Under the pieces are notes generated by a model. The model searched no databases and had not been told where the DNA came from. It was given only the letters and a program-made list of their open reading frames with translations. From IMG/VR virus record IMGVR_UViG_3300009154_000294, positions 1-23,052 of that record: DNA of 23,052 nt; one strand, written 5' to 3'. Position numbers and translations under genes: made by a program. Shown piece after piece: positions 6,553 to 14,111 of the stretch; within the stretch, counting starts at the first letter, position 1, and every line of letters begins with the position of its first letter. Source of the DNA: a virus.

Positions 6553-8541
6553 TTAGATTGTCGCGGCTACCGCAGCTTGTAATTGAAGGTAAGTGCTAGT
6601 CCCAATGGTAGAAACACCGCTAATTTGCATGGTGACGGCAGTAGATGGCAGGATTGAATTTACAAAGGCCGTCGTGACAGCAAGAACGCCAGAAAAGATT
6701 GTGCGAGATGGGCTGGCATCCAGAGTGACGGCCGGTGCTGTAACATAGCCTGATCCTGCATTTGTTAGCTCAATCGAGTAAATTCCACCATTCAAGACAG
6801 AGGCAGTGGCGACGGCCCCGGATCCCCCGCCTCCACTGAAAGAGATAACAGGCGCTGTGTTGTAGTTCGTGCCTGATGTGACGATGGAAATCGACTGAAT
6901 TATCCCAAGATTGTCTGGCTTTGAAAATCCGACAGTAACTGTCCCCGTGTAATTACTTCCTGCTGATGTTATCTGAACTGCGGAAACAGATCCATCGGTC
7001 GCCAAGGTGGCCGTAGCGGTAGCGCCGGATCCAGCTCCATAAACGGTGACCGTGGGTTCAGTAGTATATCCAATCCCGGCGCACGTAATTGTGATTTTTT
7101 GCAGTGAATTGGTTAGGTTAGGCTCCGGGCAAGTTACGGCAGGCGCCACAGTGTAGCCAGATCCTGAATTTATAACTGAAAAAGAGGCTAGTCCATTTGC
7201 GACAGTCATGTTGATTTCAGCTTTTGCTCCTGTAGTTGGTGCTGCCACAGTGCATGAATAAATCCCGTCCGCATATCCAGTTGGCGTATTTGTAAGGGTG
7301 GCGAATCTTAATCCGTCCGACAGCCGAGCTGGTTGAATTGCGATCCCAGGCGTGGCTGTATATCCGTAGCCAGAGGAAGTCAGGATGACGGAAATGCCGC
7401 CCGACGCTGTTGTGATCACAGTGGCGGCCGCCTGCGATGCCCCGCCTACGGTGCTGTCATAGTAAGCACTGTCGATCGTAATAGAAGGGATAGAATCGTA
7501 ATAACCGGCTCCCGCGCATGTGACGCTAATGCTTTGAACCTTATAAGCTGGCGTGATTGCGTAGCTTTTGCCGTTTGTAATTGAGGATGTAAATCTTGAC
7601 CCATGTGAAACGATAGATGCGGTGACAATAACTCCACCAACTGCACGCATAACACCTGTACATGGCCTTCCATCTCCCGTTTCGTCAGATGGAATAGTAA
7701 AAGGGATATCGACGCCATCAGGGAATCCAGATCCGCCATTATTTACGATTACAGAATTGGCTGAATAGACGTAATCAGGATCGGCGACAAAGGAGAAACT
7801 TTGCACATTATACCCTTGAACAGGATCTAAAACGCTGGGGCTAACTGAAACAAGTTTGCCATTTGAAAATCCGAAATGTTGCGAAACGTTTGCGACGGCA
7901 TAATAAGGGCCATACTCAAAGCCGCCCGTAACACATATTTGATAAACCAATGGAGATCCCCAGAGATTCTGACCATCTGAAATAATTTCAACATAAGAAG
8001 CTCCAACAGTAGAAGCTGCACCAAACCTGTTGCTATAAGTAGGAACTGTGCTTGTGGTAGCTGCTATGTTTTGTCCAAGCGAAACTGCTCTAACTTGCAG
8101 TAACGGATAAATAACCGATGCAACAGACAGCGACAACGTGCAGGCCGTTCCCCTGGTAATCGTTGCCGATGCCAGGGCTGTGATATTGCCGTAAAGCGAC
8201 GCGGTAACTGTGGCGGTAACTCCGCTATATTTAGACGCAGTTCCCGTGGCAGTAATAGCACTGTAAAGAGATGCAGTCGCTGTTCCCGTAATGCCCGCCT
8301 GTGTGGATCTGGTCATAGCTGGAATGCTGACCACGGATCCGGGGATCCCTACGACCATGGAGATGGTCGTTCCAGTTGCGGGAGCGTAGTTTAGCAGATT
8401 TGAGTTGGTGTCCCTTTGCACAAAATCCACGCTAATCGTTTCCGTGTTGCCAGAGTAAAAAACCTGCTGGCTGGCGATTAAAGGATTCAGTGACCCCGCA
8501 AGCAGCTTGTTATTATCCAGGTCAACGTAAAGGGATTTCAT
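6553..8541 (-). CDS. Large repeat-containing tail fibre or baseplate protein
   Basis: The product has 662 residues with a strong SD region (AAGGAG and GAGGAT) before the ATG. Residues 1-70 resemble the small Ig-like attachment domain found in phage upper-baseplate proteins. Residues 86-128 hold three diverged copies of a TATASLY-x-x-I unit. Residues 341-607 carry seven copies of a GxGYxxxPxV-type motif (near 345, 390, 461, 489, 528, 557 and 596), some followed by GSGAxATA. This repeat occurs in phage fibres and secreted bacterial adhesins and is expected to form stacked beta structure. It is the largest gene of the tail-tip block and probably forms a main side fibre or tip appendage. Confidence 0.7.
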   Translation of the reverse strand: MKSLYVDLDNNKLLAGSLNPLIASQQVFYSGNTETISVDFVQRDTNSNLLNYAPATGTTISMVVGIPGSVVSIPAMTRSTQAGITGTATASLYSAITATGTASKYSGVTATVTASLYGNITALASATITRGTACTLSLSVASVIYPLLQVRAVSLGQNIAATTSTVPTYSNRFGAASTVGASYVEIISDGQNLWGSPLVYQICVTGGFEYGPYYAVANVSQHFGFSNGKLVSVSPSVLDPVQGYNVQSFSFVADPDYVYSANSVIVNNGGSGFPDGVDIPFTIPSDETGDGRPCTGVMRAVGGVIVTASIVSHGSRFTSSITNGKSYAITPAYKVQSISVTCAGAGYYDSIPSITIDSAYYDSTVGGASQAAATVITTASGGISVILTSSGYGYTATPGIAIQPARLSDGLRFATLTNTPTGYADGIYSCTVAAPTTGAKAEINMTVANGLASFSVINSGSGYTVAPAVTCPEPNLTNSLQKITITCAGIGYTTEPTVTVYGAGSGATATATLATDGSVSAVQITSAGSNYTGTVTVGFSKPDNLGIIQSISIVTSGTNYNTAPVISFSGGGGSGAVATASVLNGGIYSIELTNAGSGYVTAPAVTLDASPSRTIFSGVLAVTTAFVNSILPSTAVTMQISGVSTIGTSTYLQLQAAVAATI
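6722..7521 (-). repeat. Seven GxGYxxxPxV repeats within the large fibre gene
   Basis: Protein copies start near residues 341, 388, 458, 487, 526, 555 and 594 of the 662-residue protein. Conserved positions are G-x-G/N-Y, then Pro and Val/Ile a few residues later. Two copies are followed by a glycine-rich GSGA segment. The spacing (29 to 70 residues) varies, so this is a diverged protein repeat and not a DNA-level tandem array. Confidence 0.7.
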
Positions 8542-8569
8542 TGTCTATCCTCGCTCCTTGTCAAAGTTT

Positions 8570-9220
8570 CTATTTGTAAAGAAACGTGTCCCAGCCTCCC
8601 TCACCGCTCATCTCGTACTCTTCCGTCACCGTGTAAGATCCGGCGGATCCTCTTGCAGAGACGTTAATCAAAAGAAAGGTCGCCCCGTTGGGTGTTCCTG
8701 CCACAAAAACGCCTGGGCTGGCGATTTTACCTATTCTCTTGGAATTAGGCGGGCTGGATGCCTGATAAGTTTTTCGCACAATAATTGATGGGACATAGTA
8801 CGATTCCACTCCATCAATCAAATATCCGTACAAAGATATAGCTCTTTTTCTGTCTTTTGTATTGTCAAAGTTTGGGGATCGATCTGGAACATTTACAGCG
8901 TCCTTAATTAGTTTTTTATCAGCAGCAGAAAGATAATCCTCGCTAAAGTTGGGATGCGCCTCAATCGGGACTGTTCTTACCGATGCCACAAACTCATACG
9001 TTGTTGGCGTATTTGTGCCGCCGGTGGAAGAGTCTAGTTCTATCTGATATTGTGTGCGGATCTGGCCAGCCTCTGATCTTGTGACGCTTTTATTCTTTAA
9101 AGTGCCTGTAAGGTCGGCCGGTCTGGGCGCCTCCTCTGTACCGATAAACGTAACTGTTGTGGTTGCTTTTCCGTCTTTATCGATGGAAGTCGTGCGGCCG
9201 GGCTGTTCGTAGTAAGGCAT
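8570..9220 (-). CDS. Unknown tail protein, 216 residues
   Basis: The ATG shares one base with the tape-measure stop (TAATG), so translation is likely coupled. The protein starts MPYYEQPGRTTSIDKDGKAT, is beta-rich through residue 75, has a more helical middle (SEDYLSAADKKLIKDAVNV) and ends in YTVTEEYEMSGEGGWDTFLYK. The C-terminus resembles a strand-rich domain with a closing aromatic tail. A distal tail or tail-tip hub protein is expected immediately downstream of a tape measure, and this is the positional candidate, but I cannot match it to a known family. Confidence 0.6.
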   Translation of the reverse strand: MPYYEQPGRTTSIDKDGKATTTVTFIGTEEAPRPADLTGTLKNKSVTRSEAGQIRTQYQIELDSSTGGTNTPTTYEFVASVRTVPIEAHPNFSEDYLSAADKKLIKDAVNVPDRSPNFDNTKDRKRAISLYGYLIDGVESYYVPSIIVRKTYQASSPPNSKRIGKIASPGVFVAGTPNGATFLLINVSARGSAGSYTVTEEYEMSGEGGWDTFLYK

Positions 9221-10578
9221 TATTGCGCTCCCTGGGTGTTAGACGAGGTTTGAGTCAATTTTGTGATTCCCTTGTCAATGGATTTCAATGTGTTCAGTTG
9301 ATCTTTTTGAATTGTTTCCGTGCCGCCTATCCTTGCAACGCCTCCGCCACCGCCCACTTTTTGCAGGCTATCGGCCAAGATTAGCATCGGCTCAGTTCGA
9401 GTGCTTGCGGGTTTTGTCTTATCTTCGCCGATCATGTTTTTCATCACGTCAGCCTGAACTTTTTTCTGCAATGGGCCGATTTCTGTATCTAATTTAGCCT
9501 GGTCGACCACAAGTTTTGCCCGATCAACTCCTTCAGGCGTTTGATTGATTTTCTTTTGCAAATCAGCGCGTTCCTGCATGAGTGTCTGCAGCTTGTCTTC
9601 GTCAGACATAGCATTCAGCATCTGGCGTCGGTGAATTTCATCCGCTTGGCGATAGAGATCCATTGTTTTCTGCTTTTCATCCTGCTTTTTCTTTTCGGCA
9701 TCGACAGCGGCTTTGGTAGATTCGGCATCCGTTTGCCCGCCAACTGTTTTAGGGCCGCCAGCGCCGAGAGGTTTTGCGCTTCTATTTTCGTCTATGACAT
9801 TATTGATTTGTTTTATCAGATCTTTGGCACCTGAAAAATTACCGGAAATAGCTTCTTTAACAGCAGCTCCTGAAAGAATCAAAACCTCAACAAACTTTTG
9901 ATATGCATTGATGGCTGGGTTAATAATTTGAGCCACACCTCCAAAAACCATCGTAAAAGTGTTTTGAAGTTGTTTTATTTGATCATCCGCCGCCTTGAGA
10001 TTGGCAATCGTTTCGTTCGACCAGACGCCCATGGCCTCGCCCTGTGCGTTGATAGCGGCCGATCCCTGCGAAAGCATAGGCAGCAGATTCGTGGCGCTTT
10101 TGCCCATGAGATCCACAGCAAGGGAAAACTCTTGGCCTTTAATTGACCCGTTGGCCATGGCATCCGCAAAGGCCATCATAATCTGTTCCGGGCTGGCTGA
10201 TGCCAAATCAGCAACGGTTAATCCAATCTTGGCAAAGCTGGCCTGCAACGCCTCGTTACCCGCAACAGCCTCCTGCGCCTTAATGGCAGCCTTGTTCATG
10301 GCGGCCGCCACATCCTCAACAGACGATCCGGACAAGCTGGCTGAGTTGCCAAGTTTCTGCAACGAGCTGCCGGCTATGCCAAACTTTTCAGCCAGGTCGC
10401 CAAGCATCCCGCCTTTTTCAATCGCACCTTTTAAGCCTTCAAATATGGATCCAGCGGCAAAGCCGCCGGCCAGCATGTTCTTGACCTCAGACGAAAAGCT
10501 CTTGACCTCGTTCTGCAAGGCGGAAAGGCCGGTGCTAAACGCGGATTTGTCTAAGCCTACTTTGGCGACTAAAGCCAT
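9220..10578 (-). CDS. Tail tape-measure protein (short)
   Basis: The protein has 452 residues, is strongly helical and Ala-rich, and begins MALVAKVGLDKSAFSTGL, a typical tape-measure N-terminus. A Gly/Ala stretch lies at about 38-56, a hydrophobic segment at about 206-245 and a long charged coiled coil at about 285-380, with a Gly-rich hinge (GGGGG) near residue 415. Tape measures set tail length and are ejected with DNA. At about 1.5 angstroms per residue, 452 residues would predict a tail near 65-70 nm. An SD (AAGGAT) directly precedes the ATG. Position after neck and tail genes supports the call. The family is diverse, so identity rests on architecture and order. Confidence 0.72.
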   Translation of the reverse strand: MALVAKVGLDKSAFSTGLSALQNEVKSFSSEVKNMLAGGFAAGSIFEGLKGAIEKGGMLGDLAEKFGIAGSSLQKLGNSASLSGSSVEDVAAAMNKAAIKAQEAVAGNEALQASFAKIGLTVADLASASPEQIMMAFADAMANGSIKGQEFSLAVDLMGKSATNLLPMLSQGSAAINAQGEAMGVWSNETIANLKAADDQIKQLQNTFTMVFGGVAQIINPAINAYQKFVEVLILSGAAVKEAISGNFSGAKDLIKQINNVIDENRSAKPLGAGGPKTVGGQTDAESTKAAVDAEKKKQDEKQKTMDLYRQADEIHRRQMLNAMSDEDKLQTLMQERADLQKKINQTPEGVDRAKLVVDQAKLDTEIGPLQKKVQADVMKNMIGEDKTKPASTRTEPMLILADSLQKVGGGGGVARIGGTETIQKDQLNTLKSIDKGITKLTQTSSNTQGAQ

Positions 10579-10582
10579 ATCC

Positions 10583-11398
10583 TTAAGCCGTGGCCGCTCG
10601 CGCTAAAGCGATCTCAATCGCGGTGTTCATTTTGTCTCGCTGTATGTCAAGGGCACGCTGTAACTGCCCTCCGTTTAAGCATTTGTCTATCCAAGGAACA
10701 GTGTTCTCCATCAATACATACTGCTCGTCACGATTGGCATTGGTATTGTCCGTTACGTTGCCAATGGCTTTTTTGCCAGCATGCCTAGTTACCCATTGCG
10801 GGATGCCACGGGATCCGCCTAATTGCTTGGCACAATGCGCCCAGCCTGCTTTGGCTATGCCAACTTTTTTTTGCACCTGTTTTACGTAAGCAATAACCTG
10901 ATCCTTATCCACAATGCCTCGATTGCCACCTTTGTGCCTACCAATATCGCGAGTGTAAGAACCAGCCATGCTTGTTCTTTTTCTGTCTCGCGTTCGCATG
11001 CTTTGATGAAAACTTTTAATTGCACCTTTAGTAGTTAAAATCTGATCCTCTTCACTTAACCAAACGTTTCCATCCTTGTTTGTAAATCTTCTTTGAAAAT
11101 TTTCTGGGGCATATTGTTTCATGCGAATTGCTTCATTCATCCAGTACTTGTTTATTGGTTTAAAGATTCCTTTGTTTGATCCTTCTTTTGGCATTAGGTC
11201 TGACCACACCGCGTTTTCGCCTTGTTGTTTGCCTTTAACATCACCGAACGGTTGAGTTTGAAATGCGAGATTGACGGCTACCAACCTAGCCTGACGTTTG
11301 ATGGCTTCAGCAAAACTGATTTGCATAGCCAGCGCATATTGACGCAAATTTGATCTGAACTCGCTGTCGTCGATTTGAAATGATAGTGCCCCAGCCAT
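10583..11398 (-). CDS. Tail-completion or minor tail protein (HK97 gp10-like position)
   Basis: The ATG at 11398 is chosen because GGGGTGAT, close to the SD core, precedes it. A frame opening at 11458 would start inside the upstream gene from a weak TTG. The product is 271 residues, basic, beginning MAGALSFQIDDSEFRSNLRQYA, with a helical N-terminus and a Lys/Arg-rich middle (MRTRDRKRTSMAG). Proteins beginning this way upstream of tape measures are often tail-completion or minor tail proteins of the HK97 gp10 type, though this is longer than usual (about 120-150 residues). Its length and the C-terminal helix are unexplained. Confidence 0.5.
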   Translation of the reverse strand: MAGALSFQIDDSEFRSNLRQYALAMQISFAEAIKRQARLVAVNLAFQTQPFGDVKGKQQGENAVWSDLMPKEGSNKGIFKPINKYWMNEAIRMKQYAPENFQRRFTNKDGNVWLSEEDQILTTKGAIKSFHQSMRTRDRKRTSMAGSYTRDIGRHKGGNRGIVDKDQVIAYVKQVQKKVGIAKAGWAHCAKQLGGSRGIPQWVTRHAGKKAIGNVTDNTNANRDEQYVLMENTVPWIDKCLNGGQLQRALDIQRDKMNTAIEIALARAATA

Positions 11399-11399
11399 A

Positions 11400-11984
11400 T
11401 CACCCCGCCTGCCCCACAAGGCTGCCAGCTCTTTTTGTTTTAATCTTATCAATAGCAATCTGCTCGGCCGGACTAACTAGATCGATCTCTGCCCCGCGAT
11501 GCTTTGCCAGAGCCACGTAGTACCAATGAGCCAACCCAATGGGCATGCTCCAAGCACGCTCCTCGCTAAAGTTGTGGCGAATAAGCCAGGCGGCAACGTC
11601 CAGCGGCTGCGGTAAAGCACATAACTTATCTGCCTTGGTCGTCTCTTCTTCCTTAGCCCACAGCATCGGCGGTGCGTGAAAGTCGCGGATGTAGGCTGAA
11701 AATTTTGCGGCCTCAGTCGCTAGCTTGTGTTTCCTGGTGCGGAAAGCCCACAGAACAAGCTGCCAGCCGGATGGGATGACGTAGCGCGGGAAAGAATCTC
11801 CGCAAATAGCCACGGCTAAGCGTAGATCCGTCATGGTGACGCCGCTTTTCCCGTGCCATAGCGGACTATCGATCAGTTCCAGCAAAACAGCGTGCCAAAG
11901 GCACAGCGGCTTTAATTTTCTTTTTAGTATTACGTGATTCTCGCGATTGACCACGCTTTCAGCAAACAGACGGTCGAGGCTCAT
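11400..11984 (-). CDS. Probable tail-assembly chaperone
   Basis: The protein has 194 residues, mostly helical, with hydrophobic clusters (LCLWHAVLLELIDSPLW near 27-43, DLRLAVAIC near 53-61) and a second half reading AWSMPIGLAHWYYVALAKHRG. A helical protein between tail-tube-position genes and the tape measure is usually the tail-assembly chaperone. Many phages express it in two forms by -1 frameshifting. Here I see no X-XXY-YYZ slippery heptamer near the 3' end, and the next gene is in the +1 frame with its own ribosome site. The chaperone call is by position and general pattern. Confidence 0.45.
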   Translation of the reverse strand: MSLDRLFAESVVNRENHVILKRKLKPLCLWHAVLLELIDSPLWHGKSGVTMTDLRLAVAICGDSFPRYVIPSGWQLVLWAFRTRKHKLATEAAKFSAYIRDFHAPPMLWAKEEETTKADKLCALPQPLDVAAWLIRHNFSEERAWSMPIGLAHWYYVALAKHRGAEIDLVSPAEQIAIDKIKTKRAGSLVGQAG

Positions 11985-12003
11985 GGTCGCCCCGGCCTAC
12001 AAA

Positions 12004-12303
12004 TTAAGAAACGCCAGGGTAAGAAGTGCCGCGAATAGAAACTTTTGTAACGTCGCCTAGGGTGCGCTTGCGCTCGACGCTGGTTACTTGAAAGGTCAAA
12101 CCCTTTGCAGTCACGGTTCCTGTCGCGGTGTAACCATCATCAATACCCTCTGCGGAAAGCTCATATTTCGGGTTGAAGGCTTCTTTTACCGGGGGAACGG
12201 TGTTGGCCGTGCCGCTAGGCGTGATCAAAGTATCCACGGATCCGGAGATCCCCACGCTCGTCAGCTCAAGGCCAGAAATTGATACTGTTGTTCCAATAGC
12301 CAT
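12004..12303 (-). CDS. Small beta-rich virion protein, tail-tube candidate
   Basis: The 99-residue protein begins MAIGTTVSISGLELTSVGI and is Thr/Val/Gly-rich with regularly spaced predicted strands, ending VTKVSIRGTSYPGVS. It has a good SD (TTAAGGA, overlapping the upstream stop). Composition and place, between neck genes and the chaperone, make it a candidate for the tail tube or an associated small beta protein. It is much shorter than typical tube proteins (140-250 residues), so the tube may be made of this and the adjacent 93-residue protein, or one may be decorative. No family is recognised. Confidence 0.5.
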   Translation of the reverse strand: MAIGTTVSISGLELTSVGISGSVDTLITPSGTANTVPPVKEAFNPKYELSAEGIDDGYTATGTVTAKGLTFQVTSVERKRTLGDVTKVSIRGTSYPGVS

Positions 12304-12312
12304 AAAATTTCC

Positions 12313-12594
12313 TTAAGGGATTGTCGACCAAGCCATCGTTGTCTGTGTGACGCGAGGCTGATCTGTGTTGCTTTCCTTGTATTCGTAAGCCGTGATGGAT
12401 CCGTTCGTTAGCGTTCCAGTAGCAAGCGTGGGCAAGGTCGTTGTGTAAGTTTCGGTTTTTGCCTCGCCTTGCGCATACTTTTTGAATTGCGCTTTCATAG
12501 AGCCATCTGCGCCCTGAATAAAAGCCCTTTCAAAGCTGGTAGATACCGTTTCCGATAATGTCGTGCTAGCGGGTGTGCCGTAAGTGTAAGCCAT
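12313..12594 (-). CDS. Small beta-rich virion protein paired with its downstream neighbour
   Basis: The product has 93 residues: MAYTYGTPASTTLSETV, then FERAFIQGADGSMKAQFKKYAQG and Thr-rich strands (KTETYTTTLPTLATGTLTNGS). It is followed by the 99-residue protein with a 9-base gap. Both are short, Thr-rich and probably beta-structured, as expected for capsid- or tail-tube-class proteins, but sequence similarity between them is weak by eye. No SD is visible before the ATG. The gene follows a 54-residue membrane protein. Structural role is inferred from neighbours. Confidence 0.48.
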   Translation of the reverse strand: MAYTYGTPASTTLSETVSTSFERAFIQGADGSMKAQFKKYAQGEAKTETYTTTLPTLATGTLTNGSITAYEYKESNTDQPRVTQTTMAWSTIP

Positions 12595-12621
12595 ACGCGG
12601 ATGCGTAGGCTGTCAACCCAA

Positions 12622-12786
12622 CTATTTGCAGAAACGGCCAGCAATAAACGCAAAAAGGCCAGCCAGAAAAATCAACACACAAAAAGGCCAAATCATGGCC
12701 AAAAACAAACCAACTAAGCAAACAATGCCGCCTATAATCTTTATTCTTTTAGGCCATCCACCGTCGATCTGCACCCTTTGCGTCAT
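12622..12786 (-). CDS. 54-residue two-helix membrane protein
   Basis: Between the tail-terminator-like gene and the 93-residue gene, the minus strand encodes 54 residues from the ATG at 12786 to TAG at 12622. Residues 1-16 are basic (MTQRVQIDGGWPKRIK). Residues 17-34 (IIGGIVCLVGLFLAMIWP) and 36-50 (CVLIFLAGLFAFIAG) form two tight hydrophobic helices, and the C-terminus is RFCK. By the positive-inside rule both ends face the cytoplasm. Repeated TGGCCTTTTTG-type bases come from recurring GLF codons. A membrane protein among tail genes is unexpected. It could be a class II-type holin, a superinfection-exclusion protein or an accessory protein. No SD is seen, so expression is less certain. Confidence 0.55.
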   Translation of the reverse strand: MTQRVQIDGGWPKRIKIIGGIVCLVGLFLAMIWPFCVLIFLAGLFAFIAGRFCK

Positions 12787-12818
12787 GCGCTCATGCTATG
12801 GCGCGGCGGCTTAGTTAA

Positions 12819-13238
12819 TCAAGCAGGATTAACCCAAAAGACGGCCGTGACGGTATCGCCCATGGCCTGATCATTCCCGGCGCTCTTTTCCGCTGTGATG
12901 TAAGATCCCAGCAAAGTCATGCCGGACGTGATTGCCGTAACCATCGCATCCTTATTGCTCAATCTGGCCTCCGTCCATTTGAAAAAAGCATTATGGCTGG
13001 CTACTGTGCCCGTCTCTTGCATGGGCGTCAGAACCGTTGCCTCGACAGTGATTTTGCGGGTGGTGCTCTGAATTCCCTGCTCTGCTGGCTCCGCCGATTC
13101 AGCATGGATGATCAGAGCTGGCACCTGTAGATCATCGATCCGATGCCCGGCCTGAATGTTAAGGCCGGTAGGCTTGGACGGGCTGACGGTGGTTAAATAG
13201 CTCGTCAGCGCATTTTCAAAATCTAGGCGTAAGCTCAT
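12819..13238 (-). CDS. Tail-terminator-like protein (lambda gpU position)
   Basis: The protein has 139 residues, beginning MSLRLDFENALTSYLTTV, with a helix followed by strands (ALIIHAESAEP, ITVEATVLTPM) and a C-terminal VTAVFWVNPA. This helix-strand order and length match small tail-terminator proteins of siphoviruses, which cap the tail tube and bind the head connector. It overlaps the upstream head-closure-like gene by 4 bases (ATGA). The family call rests on length, secondary-structure pattern and gene order rather than a clear signature motif. Confidence 0.55.
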   Translation of the reverse strand: MSLRLDFENALTSYLTTVSPSKPTGLNIQAGHRIDDLQVPALIIHAESAEPAEQGIQSTTRKITVEATVLTPMQETGTVASHNAFFKWTEARLSNKDAMVTAITSGMTLLGSYITAEKSAGNDQAMGDTVTAVFWVNPA

Positions 13239-13546
13239 TTTCTTACATCCTCCGGGGTGTTCAGCGTAAGGCTTGTCGTGCCGCTGTCTGTATTGATCCC
13301 GGCCACCCGTTTCCGAATACCGGCCACCGTGATCACGCTCATTAGGCTAGGCGTTGTAACGCCTGCGCTTACATAGACAAATTCGCTGCCTTGTGGGTCG
13401 ATCATGCCGCCGTAGCCAAGCTGACCCGTCTGTTCGTTGGATGCATAAAAACCAGTGACGACTGTGCCGCTAAAAGATGCGGTCACGGGCGCGGCAGCAA
13501 TCGCTTCAGAAAGGCCGCTGGTCATAAGTTGTTCCAGCTCGGTCAC
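13235..13546 (-). CDS. Head-closure or stopper-like protein (lambda gpFII position)
   Basis: The start is GTG at 13546; the stop overlaps the tail-terminator-like gene. The product has 103 residues: a short N-terminal helix (ELEQLMTSGLSEAIAAA), then a beta-rich body with VTGFYAS near 30, FVYVSAGV near 56 and VAGINTDSGTTSLTL near 82-96. Lambda gpFII and related head-tail joining proteins of about 100-120 residues have this helix-plus-barrel form and sit between the portal complex and the tail. Position after the sugar cassette and before the terminator-like gene fits. AGAGAG before the GTG is a weak SD. Confidence 0.52.
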   Translation of the reverse strand: MTELEQLMTSGLSEAIAAAPVTASFSGTVVTGFYASNEQTGQLGYGGMIDPQGSEFVYVSAGVTTPSLMSVITVAGIRKRVAGINTDSGTTSLTLNTPEDVRK

Positions 13547-13556
13547 GTCGTCTCTC

Positions 13557-14111
13557 TTATGTCAAAACTTTCACCCAGCAGTTATCTTGAAAATCAACGC
13601 AGTTAAAAGCCTCTGCCACGGCCTGATCTACCCCTGGCCAACCGCACATGTAGTCGTGCCCGGCGATCACGCCCCCTTTCTTCACCTTGGGCAGCCAAGC
13701 AGCTATATCTGCCTTCACGTTTTCGTAGTCGTGTGCGGCATCGATAAAAACTGCATCCAGACAATCATCTGGGAAAAAGTTGGATCCTTTCAGGCTAGTC
13801 ATTCGTAATGGAACAAGTTGCCGAGAGACTGGCTTTACGTTTGCCAGAAATTCATCGTACAGCGTTTCGTTTTTGATGCATTCATCGTCCGCGTGTTCCT
13901 CGCTACCCAGCCAAGTGTCGACAGCGTAGATCTCGATCCTAGGCGATTTGTTCCAAGCCTCCACCAACAGAAACGCAGTAGATTTCCCTTTCCAGCTTCC
14001 AACTTCCACGATCTTTCCATCCATCGGACAAACGGCCACTAGGCGCCGATAAAGATCTGCAAAGCTGAACCAATCCTCTCCGCCTATGTCTAGGTGTTGC
14101 AGTTTTTCCAT
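13557..14111 (-). CDS. Class I SAM-dependent methyltransferase, Methyltransf_24-like
   Basis: The protein has 184 residues. Motif I is IVEVGSWKGKS at 34-44 (SAM-binding glycines), the acidic ribose-binding residue is likely Asp65 in AVDTWLGS, and the acidic motif IV is VFIDAAHDYE at 121-130. GGVIAGHDY at 146-154 completes the Rossmann core. This short type commonly methylates sugars or other small acceptors next to glycosyltransferases. It starts with a good SD (AAGGA, 7 bases before ATG) inside the 3' end of the second glycosyltransferase (22-base overlap). It probably methylates the glycan made by the two upstream enzymes; the acceptor is unknown. Confidence 0.85.
   Translation of the reverse strand: MEKLQHLDIGGEDWFSFADLYRRLVAVCPMDGKIVEVGSWKGKSTAFLLVEAWNKSPRIEIYAVDTWLGSEEHADDECIKNETLYDEFLANVKPVSRQLVPLRMTSLKGSNFFPDDCLDAVFIDAAHDYENVKADIAAWLPKVKKGGVIAGHDYMCGWPGVDQAVAEAFNCVDFQDNCWVKVLT

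Noticed and set aside
9995-10606. Plus-strand 203-codon frame opposite the tape measure
   Set aside because: Open only because the opposite strand is Ala-rich coding sequence; no ribosome site or recognisable protein.
11359-11458. Longer start for the 271-residue tail gene and a possible frameshift from the upstream gene
   Set aside because: The extension starts at a TTG inside another gene. It lies in the +1 frame relative to that gene, and no slippery heptamer is present. The -1 frame stays open for about 40 codons but encodes nothing protein-like.
12590-12618. TTGACA before the 93-residue gene as a promoter
   Set aside because: No acceptable -10 hexamer at 16-18 bases; the hexamer alone is not evidence.
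12626-12814. Plus-strand 62-codon Lys-rich frame
   Set aside because: It opposes the two-helix membrane gene, which has a more natural protein and matches the operon direction.
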